Assembly (NCBI RefSeq): GCF_000382245.1
Contig: NZ_KB907868.1
Location: 1-64,000 of the forward strand
Length of the DNA: 64,000 nt
Direction: 5' to 3'
Origin: Kushneria aurantia DSM 21353
GTDB taxonomy: Bacteria > Pseudomonadota > Gammaproteobacteria > Pseudomonadales > Halomonadaceae
Shown here: in pieces, positions 19,068-28,403 of the stretch
Numbering within the stretch: the stretch's first letter is position 1
Layout of the letters: every line of letters begins with the position of its first letter
Made by a program: the position numbers and the translations under genes
Notes under the pieces: generated by a model
Seen by the model: only the letters and a program-made list of their open reading frames with translations
Databases searched by the model: none
What the model was told of the DNA's origin: nothing

Positions 19068-19664
19068 ATGGCACCGACTCCTTATTCCCGTCCGGGCGTG
19101 GGCTACTGCACGCCCGCTGCCCAGGCCGAGATCGCCGAGCGGCCCAGCGCTGCCGGCGGCGCTTCGGCCGGCAATACCCGTAATGTCACCCTCAGCGTCA
19201 ACGGTGAGCAGCACCGCCTGGCACTTGAGCCCAACGCCATCCTGCTCGACGTGTTGCGTGAAGAGCTGGGTCTGTTCGGCACCAAAAAGGGCTGCGATCA
19301 CGGCCAGTGCGGCGCCTGCACCGTTCACGTCAATGGCCGCAGCGTCAACGCCTGCCTGATGCTCGCCTGCATGCAGGAGGGCGCCGAGATCACCACCATC
19401 GAAGGGCTGGCCCGCAGCGCCGGTTATGAGCAGGGGCAGCATCCGATACAGGAAGCCTTTCTCGAGCACGATGCCTACCAGTGCGGCTACTGCACTGCCG
19501 GGCAGATGATGACCGCCGCCGCCGTGCTCAACGACAGGGCTGTCGCCGCCGACGCGGCCAGCGTCAACGACGCCATGAGCGGCAATATCTGCCGCTGTGG
19601 CGCCTACAAGAACATTCGCGAGGCGATCGAAACCGCCCGCCAGCGCATGCAAGGGGAGAGCTGA
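19068..19664 (+). CDS. paoA: Aldehyde oxidoreductase 2Fe-2S subunit, set 1 (no Tat signal)
   Basis: The 198-residue protein has a plant-type ferredoxin domain (CDHGQCGACTVHVNG) and a helical domain with two further cysteine pairs (YQCGYCTAGQM, GNICRCGAYKNI), the two 2Fe-2S clusters of the xanthine oxidase family. It passes electrons between the molybdenum and FAD subunits. The N-terminus (MAPTPYSRPGVGYCTP) lacks a twin-arginine signal, unlike the paralogue at 23408. The ATG at 19068 is preceded by GAGGA. Confidence 0.9.
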   Translation: MAPTPYSRPGVGYCTPAAQAEIAERPSAAGGASAGNTRNVTLSVNGEQHRLALEPNAILLDVLREELGLFGTKKGCDHGQCGACTVHVNGRSVNACLMLACMQEGAEITTIEGLARSAGYEQGQHPIQEAFLEHDAYQCGYCTAGQMMTAAAVLNDRAVAADAASVNDAMSGNICRCGAYKNIREAIETARQRMQGES

Positions 19665-19665
19665 G

Positions 19666-20664
19666 ATGCGACAGTTCGAACTGGAAAGCGTCGAAAAGGT
19701 GGACCAGGCGGTCGCCAGCCAGCGCGATCAGCGGCGTGACGCCTTCGTCGCCGGTGGCACCACGCTGCTCGATCTGGTCAAGCTGGATGTCATGACCCCC
19801 GAGCGGATGGTCGATGTGACCCATCTGCCGCTGAAGCGCATTGAAAAGCTCGATGACGGCCGCTTGAAGGTCGGCGCGCTGGTCACCAACAATGAACTGG
19901 CTCACCACGAGCTGGTCAAGCGCGACTATGCGGTGCTCAGCGAAGCGCTGCTGGCGGGGGCTTCCACCGGCCTGCGCAATCTGGCGACCACTGCCGGCAA
20001 CGTCATGCAGCGTACTCGCTGCCCCTACTACCGTGACCCGGCGATGCCCTGCAATCGGCGCGAGCCGGGCAGCGGCTGCGCCGCCCTCGACGGCATCAAC
20101 CGTAACCACGCGGTGCTGGGTACCAGCAACCGGTGCATTGCCACCCACCCCTCCGATATGTGCGTGGGCATGGTGGCAGTGGGCGCCACGATCGTCGTCG
20201 AGGGGCCGCAGGGCAGCCGTGAGATCCCCTTCGAGGATTACCACCTGCTGCCGGGCGACACTCCCGAGAAAGAGCACGATCTGAAGGACGGCGAACTGAT
20301 CACCCACGTGATTCTCGATGCGCCGCGCGCCGGCGGCCAGCACTACCTCAAGCTGCGCGACCGCGCCTCCTACGAGTTCGCGCTGGCCTCCTGCGCCGCC
20401 ATCGTTGAGCTCGACGGCGACAGCGTCGCCTCGGCACGGCTGGCGCTGGGCGGCGTGGCGACCAAACCCTGGCGCGCCGAGGCGGCCGAAAAGGCGCTGA
20501 TCGGCCAGCCGGCTACGCGCGAGAACTTCGAACGTGCCGCCGAGGTCGCGCTCGCCGACGCCGTGGCCTACAGCCACAACGGCTACAAGATTACCCTGGG
20601 CAAGCAGGCGATCGTGCGTGCCCTGCGCGACGCCACCGCCCGCACCACGGCGACCGCGGCCTGA
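19666..20664 (+). CDS. paoB: Aldehyde oxidoreductase FAD subunit, set 1
   Basis: The 332-residue subunit carries the FAD-binding domain of the xanthine oxidase medium chain (FVAGGTTLLDLVKLDVM, ATTAGNVMQRTRCPYYRD). The cysteine-rich insert CPYYRD...CNRREPGSGC is the 4Fe-4S site described for PaoB of E. coli. The start follows the 2Fe-2S gene stop by one base, so the genes are coupled. It would accept electrons from the 2Fe-2S subunit and pass them to an external acceptor. Confidence 0.9.
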   Translation: MRQFELESVEKVDQAVASQRDQRRDAFVAGGTTLLDLVKLDVMTPERMVDVTHLPLKRIEKLDDGRLKVGALVTNNELAHHELVKRDYAVLSEALLAGASTGLRNLATTAGNVMQRTRCPYYRDPAMPCNRREPGSGCAALDGINRNHAVLGTSNRCIATHPSDMCVGMVAVGATIVVEGPQGSREIPFEDYHLLPGDTPEKEHDLKDGELITHVILDAPRAGGQHYLKLRDRASYEFALASCAAIVELDGDSVASARLALGGVATKPWRAEAAEKALIGQPATRENFERAAEVALADAVAYSHNGYKITLGKQAIVRALRDATARTTATAA

Positions 20665-20683
20665 ACGATACAGGGAGAGTGAC

Positions 20684-22930
20684 ATGACCACTGAAAGCGG
20701 CAAGATCCGCGAACAGGACGTTCGCGGCCAGCACACCGGCATGCAGAAGCCGCGTATCGACGGCACGCTGAAGCTGACCGGCGGCGCCGACTACGCCGTC
20801 GACCGCAACCTGCCCAACCAGACCTACGGCTATCCGGTCACCAGCACCATCGCCAGGGGGCGGCTCAAGTCGCTCGAACTCGACGAGGCGCTGGCGATGC
20901 CGGGCGTGCTGGATATCTTCCATCACGACAACTTCGACAGCCTGAGCCGCTCGCCCAACAGCTTCGCCGAGCAGAATCTGACCAGCGAACCGCGGCTACC
21001 GTTCGAAGACAACGAGATCGCCTACCACGGCCAGTACATCGCCTTCGTGGTTGCCGATACCTTCAATCACGCCCGCGCGGCGGCAATGAAGGTGACAGCG
21101 AACTATGAGCGCGACGACGGCGCCATTACCGATATCAAGGCGCTCGACAGCGGTGAAGGGGAGCTGCCCGGCGAGGTTCAGGAGGGCGACGCCAGCAGTC
21201 GCGGCGACCCGGACAGCACCCTCGAGGCGGCGTCGGTGAAGCTCGATCAGCGCTATTCGATCGCCCAGGAGTGCCACGCGGTGATGGAGATGCACGCCTC
21301 GCTGGCCAACTGGGAGGGCGACGCCCTGACCATCTACGAGTCGAGCCAGGGCGTGGTGTTCCAGCGCAACGCGCTGTCGAAGATCTTCGCCATGCCGCCG
21401 GAGAAGGTGACGGTGATTTCGCACTTCATCGGCTCCGGTTTCGGCAGCAAGCTGTTCATGTGGCCCCACGCCATCATGACCGCGGTCGCGTCGCGGCGCC
21501 TGGGCCGGCCGGTGAAGACCATGCTGCCGCGCAGCCAGGAGTTCACCGCCACCGGCTATCGGCCCACCTCGCTGCAGCGGGTGCGGCTGGGCGCCGACGA
21601 CAGCGGCAAGCTGCTGTCGATCCACCACGACGGCTGCAACGAAAGCTCGCCCACCGGCAAGCATGACGACACCGTCAGCGGCTCCACGCCGAAAATGTAC
21701 GCTTGCGACCACGTGGCGGTGACCAATCGCCTGGTAACGGTCAACAAGTGTCCGCCGTGCCCGATGCGCGCGCCCGGCGAGGCCTCCGGCAGCTTCGCGC
21801 TGGAGACGGCGCTGGACGAGCTGGCGGTGCAGCTCGACATGGACCCGCTGGAACTGCGTAAAAAGAACTTCGCCGAGACCGACCCGGCCGACGGCCTGCC
21901 CTGGTCGAGCAATCATCTGATCGAGTGCTGGGACAGCGCCGCGAAGCGGTTCGGTTGGGACAAGCGCCAATCGACACCGGGGGCCATGCGCGACGGTGAC
22001 GAGCTGATCGGCTACGGCATGGCCACCCAGAGCTGGGAGGCGATGCGCCTGAGCAGCAGCGCCCGCGTCGGCTTCCGCGCCGACGGCTCGCTGCTGGTCG
22101 CCTGCGGCACCCAGGATATCGGTACCGGCACCTATACCATCGTGGCGCAGACCGCCAGCGAGCTGACCGGCATTCCCATCGAGATGATCGACGTGCAGCT
22201 GGGCGACTCTTCGCTGCCCACCGGCCCGCTCTCCGGTGGCTCCTTCGCCACCGCAACGGTGCTGCCGGCGGTTGCCGCGGCGGTCAAGGAGGCGCTGGGC
22301 CAGCTCACCGAACTGGCGACCGCCGAGGGCGCCCCCTTTGCGGGCGTCGAGACTGACACCATCGGGCTGGAAAACGGCGAGCTGGTCAGCGGCCACCGCC
22401 GCCTGGCCGTCACCGAGCTGCTCGCGCACAACCGCCTCGGCCTGGTCGATGCCGAAGCTTCGGCCGGTCCCGGCGACGAGCAGGGGCAGTACAGCTTCCG
22501 CTCCTTCGGTGCGGTGTTCGTCGAGGTGCGCTGGGACCCGGAAATCTCTCGGCTGCGGCTGGCGCGGGTGGTGTCGACCATCGACATCGGTCGGGCGATC
22601 AACCCGCTTACCGCGCGCAACCAGGTCGAAGGTGGCATCGTCATGGGTCTCGGTATGGGGTTGTTCGAACAGGCCGAGTTCGACCACAGCGGCTACCCCT
22701 ACAACGCCAACCTGGCGGACTACATCCTGCCGGTGAACGCCGACATCCCCGAGATCGACGTCGAACTGCTCGACTATCCGGACTACAGGCTCAACGAGTT
22801 CGGGGCTCGCGGTGTGGGTGAGATCGGCCTGACCGGGGTGGCGGCGGCGATCTCCAACGCCGTCTACAACGCCACCGGCAAGCGCATCCGCGATATGCCG
22901 ATCAGCATCGAGAAGATGCTGACGGCCTAG
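20684..22930 (+). CDS. paoC: Aldehyde oxidoreductase molybdopterin subunit, set 1
   Basis: The 748-residue catalytic subunit belongs to the xanthine dehydrogenase/aldehyde oxidase family. The cofactor-binding segments SHFIGSGFGSKLFMW and CGTQDIGTGTYTIVAQ and the base-catalyst glutamate in GARGVGEIGLTG near the C-terminus are present. It oxidises aldehydes to acids at a molybdenum centre. The TAG stop is the first three bases of a MITE-like inverted repeat, so the natural C-terminus was probably a little different. A good RBS (AGGGAGAG) precedes the ATG. Confidence 0.9.
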   Translation: MTTESGKIREQDVRGQHTGMQKPRIDGTLKLTGGADYAVDRNLPNQTYGYPVTSTIARGRLKSLELDEALAMPGVLDIFHHDNFDSLSRSPNSFAEQNLTSEPRLPFEDNEIAYHGQYIAFVVADTFNHARAAAMKVTANYERDDGAITDIKALDSGEGELPGEVQEGDASSRGDPDSTLEAASVKLDQRYSIAQECHAVMEMHASLANWEGDALTIYESSQGVVFQRNALSKIFAMPPEKVTVISHFIGSGFGSKLFMWPHAIMTAVASRRLGRPVKTMLPRSQEFTATGYRPTSLQRVRLGADDSGKLLSIHHDGCNESSPTGKHDDTVSGSTPKMYACDHVAVTNRLVTVNKCPPCPMRAPGEASGSFALETALDELAVQLDMDPLELRKKNFAETDPADGLPWSSNHLIECWDSAAKRFGWDKRQSTPGAMRDGDELIGYGMATQSWEAMRLSSSARVGFRADGSLLVACGTQDIGTGTYTIVAQTASELTGIPIEMIDVQLGDSSLPTGPLSGGSFATATVLPAVAAAVKEALGQLTELATAEGAPFAGVETDTIGLENGELVSGHRRLAVTELLAHNRLGLVDAEASAGPGDEQGQYSFRSFGAVFVEVRWDPEISRLRLARVVSTIDIGRAINPLTARNQVEGGIVMGLGMGLFEQAEFDHSGYPYNANLADYILPVNADIPEIDVELLDYPDYRLNEFGARGVGEIGLTGVAAAISNAVYNATGKRIRDMPISIEKMLTA

Positions 22931-23093
22931 CAGCCTGTCGGGCTTGACCGATCGTCGCGAAAACGACGGATCTTGAGCCGGTTTCATCGCTTGGATGAGG
23001 CGAATAGCCCCGCTATTTAACGATTCCGAGCGATGAAACCGGCCAAAAGCCCGGGGTTTGCAGCCGATCAGCGTTAAGTCCGACAGGCTGCTA
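22928..23093. mobile_element. MITE-like element with 14-bp terminal inverted repeats
   Basis: TAGCAGCCTGTCGG at the left end is perfectly mirrored by CCGACAGGCTGCTA at the right end, 166 bp overall. A second perfect 15-bp inverted repeat lies inside, with arms at 22977-22991 and 23029-23043. There is no coding capacity. TA lies at both outer ends, which fits a TA target duplication of the IS630/Tc1 type, though that is inference. It overlaps the stop codon of the upstream gene. Confidence 0.75.
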
Positions 23094-23116
23094 GAGCAGG
23101 CAGTTGCCATGCCACA

Positions 23117-23145
23117 AGCCGGCGCTTTCGAGCGCCGGCTTTTAT
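23117..23145 (+). terminator. Rho-independent terminator after oxidoreductase set 1
   Basis: AGCCGGCGCT, the loop TTCG and AGCGCCGGCT are followed by TTTATAT. The position just past the MITE suggests it ended the original operon. Confidence 0.8.
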
Positions 23146-23407
23146 ATTTCGGACCCTGATGGGCGGCCCGGCCTTTTGCGTGACTTAAAGGCCGGCGGCC
23201 CGCCGCCGCAGCGGCCATGAAGCATTAGTAATTCATGTTTGATTGGTCCATCCTGAAAATCGTTTGCCGGCGAATGATGTAGTCGGCATGCCCCGAGCGC
23301 TTCGCGATCATCACATAACCATCACCCGCGACAGGGTGGGCGCGAAGATGCCGGCGAATACTGCGCGGCCCGACCTGTCGCGCGTCTCAAAGGATGAGGA
23401 GAGCACC

Positions 23408-24088
23408 ATGGATCACCAGGACGAGCCGACCGGGCGCGGCGGCGTCGAGACCTTCGACGCCCGCTCGCCGTCACGGCGGCGTTTTCTCAAGTCGATGGGC
23501 GTCTCGGGGCTGGCGGCGGCCACCGCGCCCGCCTGGACGCAGATCGCCCAGGCCAGCCAGGCCTCACCGGAACCTGTCGAGCCGCAGCAGGATGGCGCCC
23601 CCGCCGAGGGTGAACAGCAGATCACTCTGACGGTCAACGGTCAGCAGCACGTGCTCAACGTGGTGCCCAATGCGGTACTGCTCGATGTGCTGCGCCTGCG
23701 ACTGGGCCTGACCGGCACCAAAAAGGGCTGCGACCACGGCCAGTGCGGCGCCTGCACGCTTCACGTCAACGGCGTGGCGGTCAACGCCTGCCTGTCGCTG
23801 GCGGTCAGCCACGACGGCGACGAGATTACCACCGTCGAAGGTCTGGCCAGCGGCGACGCGCTGCATCCGCTGCAGCAGGCGTTCTGGGAGCACGACGCCT
23901 ACCAGTGCGGCTACTGCACCTCGGGGCAGCTGATGAGCGCCGCGGCGGTGCTCAATAACCCCGATATCGACAGCAGCGACGCGGCGCTGCGGGAAGCGCT
24001 GAGCGGCAACATCTGCCGCTGCGGCGCCTACAAAAACATTCTGGCGGCCGTACAGGATGCCCGCGGCCGCATGGAGGGCAGCAGCTGA
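23408..24088 (+). CDS. paoA: Aldehyde oxidoreductase 2Fe-2S subunit, set 2 (Tat-exported)
   Basis: The 226-residue protein has a twin-arginine signal (SPSRRRFLKSMGVSGLAAAT, near residues 23-42) with an alanine-rich h-region, then a linker and the same two-cluster ferredoxin domain as set 1 (CDHGQCGACTLHVNG, CGYCTSGQL, GNICRCGAYKNI). The folded complex would be carried to the periplasm, as for E. coli PaoABC. The ATG at 23408 is preceded by GAGGAGAG. It is closely similar to set 1 over the cofactor domains, so the two arose by duplication. Confidence 0.9.
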   Translation: MDHQDEPTGRGGVETFDARSPSRRRFLKSMGVSGLAAATAPAWTQIAQASQASPEPVEPQQDGAPAEGEQQITLTVNGQQHVLNVVPNAVLLDVLRLRLGLTGTKKGCDHGQCGACTLHVNGVAVNACLSLAVSHDGDEITTVEGLASGDALHPLQQAFWEHDAYQCGYCTSGQLMSAAAVLNNPDIDSSDAALREALSGNICRCGAYKNILAAVQDARGRMEGSS

Positions 24089-25071
24089 TGCGTGCATTCG
24101 ACTACTCCCGTGCCGACAGCGCCGAGCGGGCGATCGCCAGCCATCGCGACGGCGCACAGGCGTCCTATCTGGCCGGTGGTACGACGCTGCTGGATCTGGT
24201 CAAGCTGGACGTCATGCAGCCAAGCCGGGTGGTGGATATCAACCGCCTCGGTCTCGATCGCATCGAGACGCTCGATGACGGCCGCGTGCGTATCGGCGCG
24301 CTGGTGACCAACACGGCGCTGGCCAGCGACGAGCGTATCAAGCGCGACTATGCGGTGCTCAGCGAAGCGCTGATGTCCGGCGCGACCACGCAGTTGCGCA
24401 ACAAGGCGACCACTGCCGGCAACGTCATGCAGCGGGTGCGCTGCCCCTATTTCCGCGACGGCGTATCGGCCTGCAACAAGCGCGAGCCGGGCTCCGGCTG
24501 CGCCGCCATTGGCGGTTTCAACCGCAGCGTGCATGCGGTGCTGGGCACCAGCGAGCACTGCATTGCCATGCACCCCTCCGACATGTGCGTGGCGATGGCG
24601 GCGATCGGCGCCACCGTCAACGTCGAGGGCCCCAACGGCAGCCGTGACATCGACTTCCTCGATTTTCACCTGCTGCCGGGCGATGACCCCGCGCGCGAGC
24701 ACGCGCTGGAGGCCGATGAGCTGATCACTCACGTGACGCTGGATGCTCCCATTGGCGGCAGCCGCTCGGGCTATCTCAAGCTGCGCGATCGGGCCTCGTA
24801 TCAGTTCGCGCTCGCCTCCAGCGCGGTCATCGTGGCGGTCGAGGGCGGCACCATTCGCGATGCGCGCATCGCGCTCGGCGGCGTGGGCACCAAACCCTGG
24901 CGCGCCCGCGAGGCCGAGCAGTCGCTGATCGGTCAGCCGGCCGGCGAGCGGAGCTTCCAGCGCGCCGCCGAACTGGCGCTGCAGGGGGCCGTGCCCTATC
25001 GACAGAACGCCTACAAGATTCCTCTCGGCAAGCAGGCGGTGGTGCGCAATCTCACCACCCTGACGGCCTGA
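24088..25071 (+). CDS. paoB: Aldehyde oxidoreductase FAD subunit, set 2
   Basis: The 327-residue subunit parallels set 1 throughout, including LAGGTTLLDLVKLDVM and the 4Fe-4S cysteines in VRCPYFRDG...CNKREPGSGC. The start codon overlaps the stop of the 2Fe-2S gene (TGATG), indicating coupled translation. It has no signal peptide of its own and would be exported with the Tat-bearing subunit. Confidence 0.9.
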   Translation: MRAFDYSRADSAERAIASHRDGAQASYLAGGTTLLDLVKLDVMQPSRVVDINRLGLDRIETLDDGRVRIGALVTNTALASDERIKRDYAVLSEALMSGATTQLRNKATTAGNVMQRVRCPYFRDGVSACNKREPGSGCAAIGGFNRSVHAVLGTSEHCIAMHPSDMCVAMAAIGATVNVEGPNGSRDIDFLDFHLLPGDDPAREHALEADELITHVTLDAPIGGSRSGYLKLRDRASYQFALASSAVIVAVEGGTIRDARIALGGVGTKPWRAREAEQSLIGQPAGERSFQRAAELALQGAVPYRQNAYKIPLGKQAVVRNLTTLTA

Positions 25072-25090
25072 ACGACACAGGGAGAGTGCC

Positions 25091-27304
25091 ATGAGTGACA
25101 ACATTATCGGCGCGGCGCCGAAGCGCATCGACGGGCGTCTCAAGGTCAGCGGGGCGGCGCCCTACGCCGCCGACCATCTGCCCGAGGGCACGGCTTTCGG
25201 CTACGGCGTGTTCAGTACCATTGCCAGCGGCGAGATCACCAGGCTGTCGCTGGACGAAGCGCGCCGTTCCCCCGGCGTGATCGACATTTTTCACCACGAC
25301 AACTTCCCCGACCTGCACCGCTCGCCCGCTTCGTTTGCCGAGGGCAATATGGTCGAGGAGACCCGGCTGCCGTTCGAGGACAACCGTATCTACTACGCCG
25401 GGCAGTTCGTCGCCCTGGTGGTGGCGGATACCTTCGAAAACGCCCGCGCCGCGGCCTACAAGGTGAAGGTCGAATACAGCGAGAGCGAGGCGATCGCCAA
25501 TCTCGATCAGGGTGTGGCCGCCCACGGCACCGAAGCCGGCAGCAGCGAGCACTCTCGCGGTGACCCCGCCAGCGCTTTCGACGGCGCGGCGCAGCGCATC
25601 GATGTGACCTACACCACGCCGGTGGAGACCCACAACCCGATGGAGATGCACGCCTCGGTGGCGCAGTGGCACGACGGCCAGCTGATCATCTATGAGTCCT
25701 CCCAGGGTGTGGTGATGCAAAAGGGCGCGCTGTCGAAGATCTTCGGTCTGACGCCGGATCGCATCCGGGTCGAGTCGCCCTTTATCGGCTCCGGTTTCGG
25801 CAGCAAGCTGTGGATGTGGCCGCATGCGGTAGCCGCTTCCGCGGCCTCGCGCGAGATCGCTCGCCCGGTGCAGCTGGTGGTACCGCGGGCGCAGATGTTT
25901 ACCACCACAGGCCACCGCCCGGAAACCCGCCAGCGGTTACGGCTGGCGACCGATGGCAACGGCCGGCTGGTGTCGCTGCGTCACGACTCGATCAACACCA
26001 CCTCCTTTACCGACCGCTACGTCGAGACCTGCGGCAGCGTGACCAAAAGCCTCTACCACTGCGACAACCTGAGCATCAGCCACGCCACCACTCGGGTCAA
26101 TCGCGGCACGCCCACCTCGATGCGCGCGCCGGGTGCCGCGCCGGGGCTGTTCGCGCTGGAGTCGGCGATCGACGAAATGGCGCTCAAGGCGGGTGTCGAT
26201 CCGCTGGCGTTCCGCCTCAACAACTACGCCGAGCGCGACGAGAGTCTGGACCTTGATTTCTCCAGCAATCATATCGTCGAGGCTACCCGGCGCGCCGCCG
26301 AACGCTTTGGCTGGCAGGATCGCAACCCCGAGCCGGGCTCGATGCGCGACGGCAACGAGATCGTCGGCTACGGCATGGCGGCCTGTAACTGGGAGGCGCT
26401 CAAGTTCGGCTGCGAGGCGCGGGTGTCGCTGCGCGCTGACGGCAGCGCCTACGTGACCTGTGCCACTCAGGATATCGGCACCGGCACCTACACCATCGTG
26501 GCCCAGGCGGTCAGCGACGTCACCGGCCTGCCGCTGGAGCGCATCACGGTACGACTGGGAGATACCAGCTATCCGGAAGGCCCGCTCTCCGGCGGCTCCT
26601 GGGCGACCGCGACCACCCTGCCGGCGGTAGCCGAGGCGACCCGCAACGCCATCGATCAGCTCAAGTCCTATGCGGTCAGCTCGCGGGGGCGTTTCTCCGG
26701 CGTCGATGCCGGTGAACTGGGTTTCGAGAACGCTCAGCTGGTGCACAACGGCGAGCGCATCGACTATGTCGATATTCTCTCCGCGCAGCGGCTGGCCAGT
26801 GCCGACGGCCGTGCGAAGACCAGCGGCGCCGACAACGAGTACTCCTATCGCTCTTTCGGTGCTCACTTCGTTGAAGTGCGCTGGGACCCGGGCATCTCCA
26901 GGCTGCGCGTCTCGCGCGTGGTCAGCGCCATCGACGTGGGGCAGGTGATCAACGAGATGACCGCCCGCAACCAGGTGGAGGGCGCCATCGTCATGGGGCT
27001 GGGCATGGCGCACTTCGAGGCGACCGAGTACGACCACCGCGACGGCCGGCCGGTCAACAACGACTACGCCGAGTACGTGGTGCCGGTGCACGCCGACCAG
27101 CCGGAGCTGGACGTGATCCTGCTCGACTATCCGGACTATCAATTCAACGAGTTCGGGGCTCGCGGCATTGGTGAGATCGGCACCACCGGCCTGGCGGCGG
27201 CAGTGGCCAACGCGGTTTATCACGCCACCGGCAAGCGGGTGCGCGACCTGCCTATCCACAAGGAGAAGCTGATGGATGACATTCCCGAGGCGCGCAGCGC
27301 CTGA
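25091..27304 (+). CDS. paoC: Aldehyde oxidoreductase molybdopterin subunit, set 2
   Basis: The 737-residue catalytic subunit is paralogous to 20684-22930, with SPFIGSGFGSKLWMW, CATQDIGTGTYTIVAQ and the glutamate in GARGIGEIGTTG. The C-terminus continues to LMDDIPEARSA, slightly longer than in set 1. The XdhC-like maturation protein and cofactor-cytidylation gene that usually accompany such operons are not in the window, so maturation must rely on genes elsewhere. Confidence 0.9.
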   Translation: MSDNIIGAAPKRIDGRLKVSGAAPYAADHLPEGTAFGYGVFSTIASGEITRLSLDEARRSPGVIDIFHHDNFPDLHRSPASFAEGNMVEETRLPFEDNRIYYAGQFVALVVADTFENARAAAYKVKVEYSESEAIANLDQGVAAHGTEAGSSEHSRGDPASAFDGAAQRIDVTYTTPVETHNPMEMHASVAQWHDGQLIIYESSQGVVMQKGALSKIFGLTPDRIRVESPFIGSGFGSKLWMWPHAVAASAASREIARPVQLVVPRAQMFTTTGHRPETRQRLRLATDGNGRLVSLRHDSINTTSFTDRYVETCGSVTKSLYHCDNLSISHATTRVNRGTPTSMRAPGAAPGLFALESAIDEMALKAGVDPLAFRLNNYAERDESLDLDFSSNHIVEATRRAAERFGWQDRNPEPGSMRDGNEIVGYGMAACNWEALKFGCEARVSLRADGSAYVTCATQDIGTGTYTIVAQAVSDVTGLPLERITVRLGDTSYPEGPLSGGSWATATTLPAVAEATRNAIDQLKSYAVSSRGRFSGVDAGELGFENAQLVHNGERIDYVDILSAQRLASADGRAKTSGADNEYSYRSFGAHFVEVRWDPGISRLRVSRVVSAIDVGQVINEMTARNQVEGAIVMGLGMAHFEATEYDHRDGRPVNNDYAEYVVPVHADQPELDVILLDYPDYQFNEFGARGIGEIGTTGLAAAVANAVYHATGKRVRDLPIHKEKLMDDIPEARSA

Positions 27305-27328
27305 ACCGGCAGAAAGGTGTCCTGACAG

Positions 27329-27352
27329 GGCGGCCCGCGTGGCCGCCTTTTT
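27329..27352 (+). terminator. Rho-independent terminator after oxidoreductase set 2
   Basis: GGCGGCC, a five-base loop and GGCCGCC are followed by five T residues, 25 bp past the stop codon. The next 215 bp to the toxin gene hold no feature I can support. Confidence 0.8.
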
Positions 27353-27568
27353 ATGCTGTCGGCAGTCTCGGGTGTTGCAGTGCTTTCGACACTGCCCACT
27401 ATCTTCACGAGTGCCACATCACCGGGGGTGGGTGTGCCAGTGTAGAGAGTGCCGAGGGCAACTGGGTCAACACCCTGCCGGGTACGTCAGGAACGCGATC
27501 ACGGGCACTTGCCATGCCATCCGAGGGCAGCATGTCCCACGTTACCTGGCGGCGGCCCTCGCCGTGCT

Positions 27569-27907
27569 TCATGTGCCTCCCTTCAAGCCATGAAAGCGGC
27601 CGAAGGCCGCACTCACCGCCTGCATGCTTGCGTCATCGAGGCGGCCGATCCGCTGGCCGATTTTCGTTTTCGGCACGGTGGCCGGCTTGTCGATCATCAC
27701 TTGCGATGTTTTTTGCAGACCGTTGGAAGCATTGGGTTCGACCATGATCCGAAACAGCGGCCAATCACGTAGCTCGCTGGTCAACCGCAGTACGGATACC
27801 GATGCCAAAGCGGCGAAGGCGTCATCTTGCATGATCAACGCCGGCCGGGGCTTGCCGTAGTCTCCCTGCAAGGCGATGGTGATAAGGTCGCCGCGCTTCA
27901 CTTCCAT
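27569..27907 (-). CDS. MazF/PemK-type mRNA endoribonuclease toxin
   Basis: The 112-residue product begins MEVKRGDLITIALQGDYGKPRPALIMQ, the usual PemK/MazF opening, and continues with SVLRLTSELRDWPLFRIMVE and QKTSQVMIDKPATVPKTKIG, the fold's conserved strands. Such toxins cut mRNA or other RNA at short sequences. The start overlaps the end of the antitoxin gene by 10 bp. Family position and size make a type II toxin-antitoxin pair very likely; cleavage specificity cannot be read. Confidence 0.88.
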   Translation of the reverse strand: MEVKRGDLITIALQGDYGKPRPALIMQDDAFAALASVSVLRLTSELRDWPLFRIMVEPNASNGLQKTSQVMIDKPATVPKTKIGQRIGRLDDASMQAVSAAFGRFHGLKGGT

Positions 27908-28188
27908 TCGTCGCCAAACTCTTCAAGGTCGGATTCCAGATCGCGCATAACCGCGTGCTCGTCGCTTTGCGGATCACGGGCGGCTGCCGCTGCTTCCAGC
28001 GACTGCCGGCGGGCTTCCGCCTCGAAAGCACGTCGATGTTCCTCCGCTATACGGTCGCGGGCAAGGTTGCGCAGCAATTCGCCCAACGACTGGTGATGCC
28101 GGTCGGCAATGTCGGCCAATTCGGCCTTGAGGCCAGGGTCAATGCGGAATGTCACTGTATCGCCCTTGGGTGTGGTCACGCTGGGCAT
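27898..28188 (-). CDS. Ribbon-helix-helix antitoxin
   Basis: The 96-residue protein starts MPSVTTPKGDTVTFRIDPGL. A ribbon-helix-helix DNA-binding segment (VTFRIDPGLKAELADIADRH) is followed by a long acidic, helical tail (SDEHAVMRDLESDLEEFGDEWK) suited to wrap the toxin. GTGGAG precedes the ATG. It would neutralise the MazF-like toxin and repress the shared promoter upstream of 28188. Confidence 0.85.
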   Translation of the reverse strand: MPSVTTPKGDTVTFRIDPGLKAELADIADRHHQSLGELLRNLARDRIAEEHRRAFEAEARRQSLEAAAAARDPQSDEHAVMRDLESDLEEFGDEWK

Positions 28189-28403
28189 GGCGTTCTCCAC
28201 GTAAGACAATGATGTAATACATAGTGTAATTAGATATGTCTTGCTCTTCAAGACAGGTCCGCCGATTGCCCTATCGTTTCCTGAAAATGGCCGAGCCTTA
28301 TGCGTAATCAGGATTTTTTATAGCCTTTTGCAATGCAGCCGGTTGGGCCATACTGGAATTACAGCGCCCTGAAAGCGCCTTTCTGTTCAGACAGGGAGCG
28401 ATT

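Noticed and set aside
22928-23093. A full insertion sequence
   Set aside because: At 166 bp with no coding capacity it can only be a non-autonomous element.
20996-23218. Open frame of 740 codons opposite paoC set 1
   Set aside because: It mirrors codon bias of the real gene and runs through the MITE; it has no family features.
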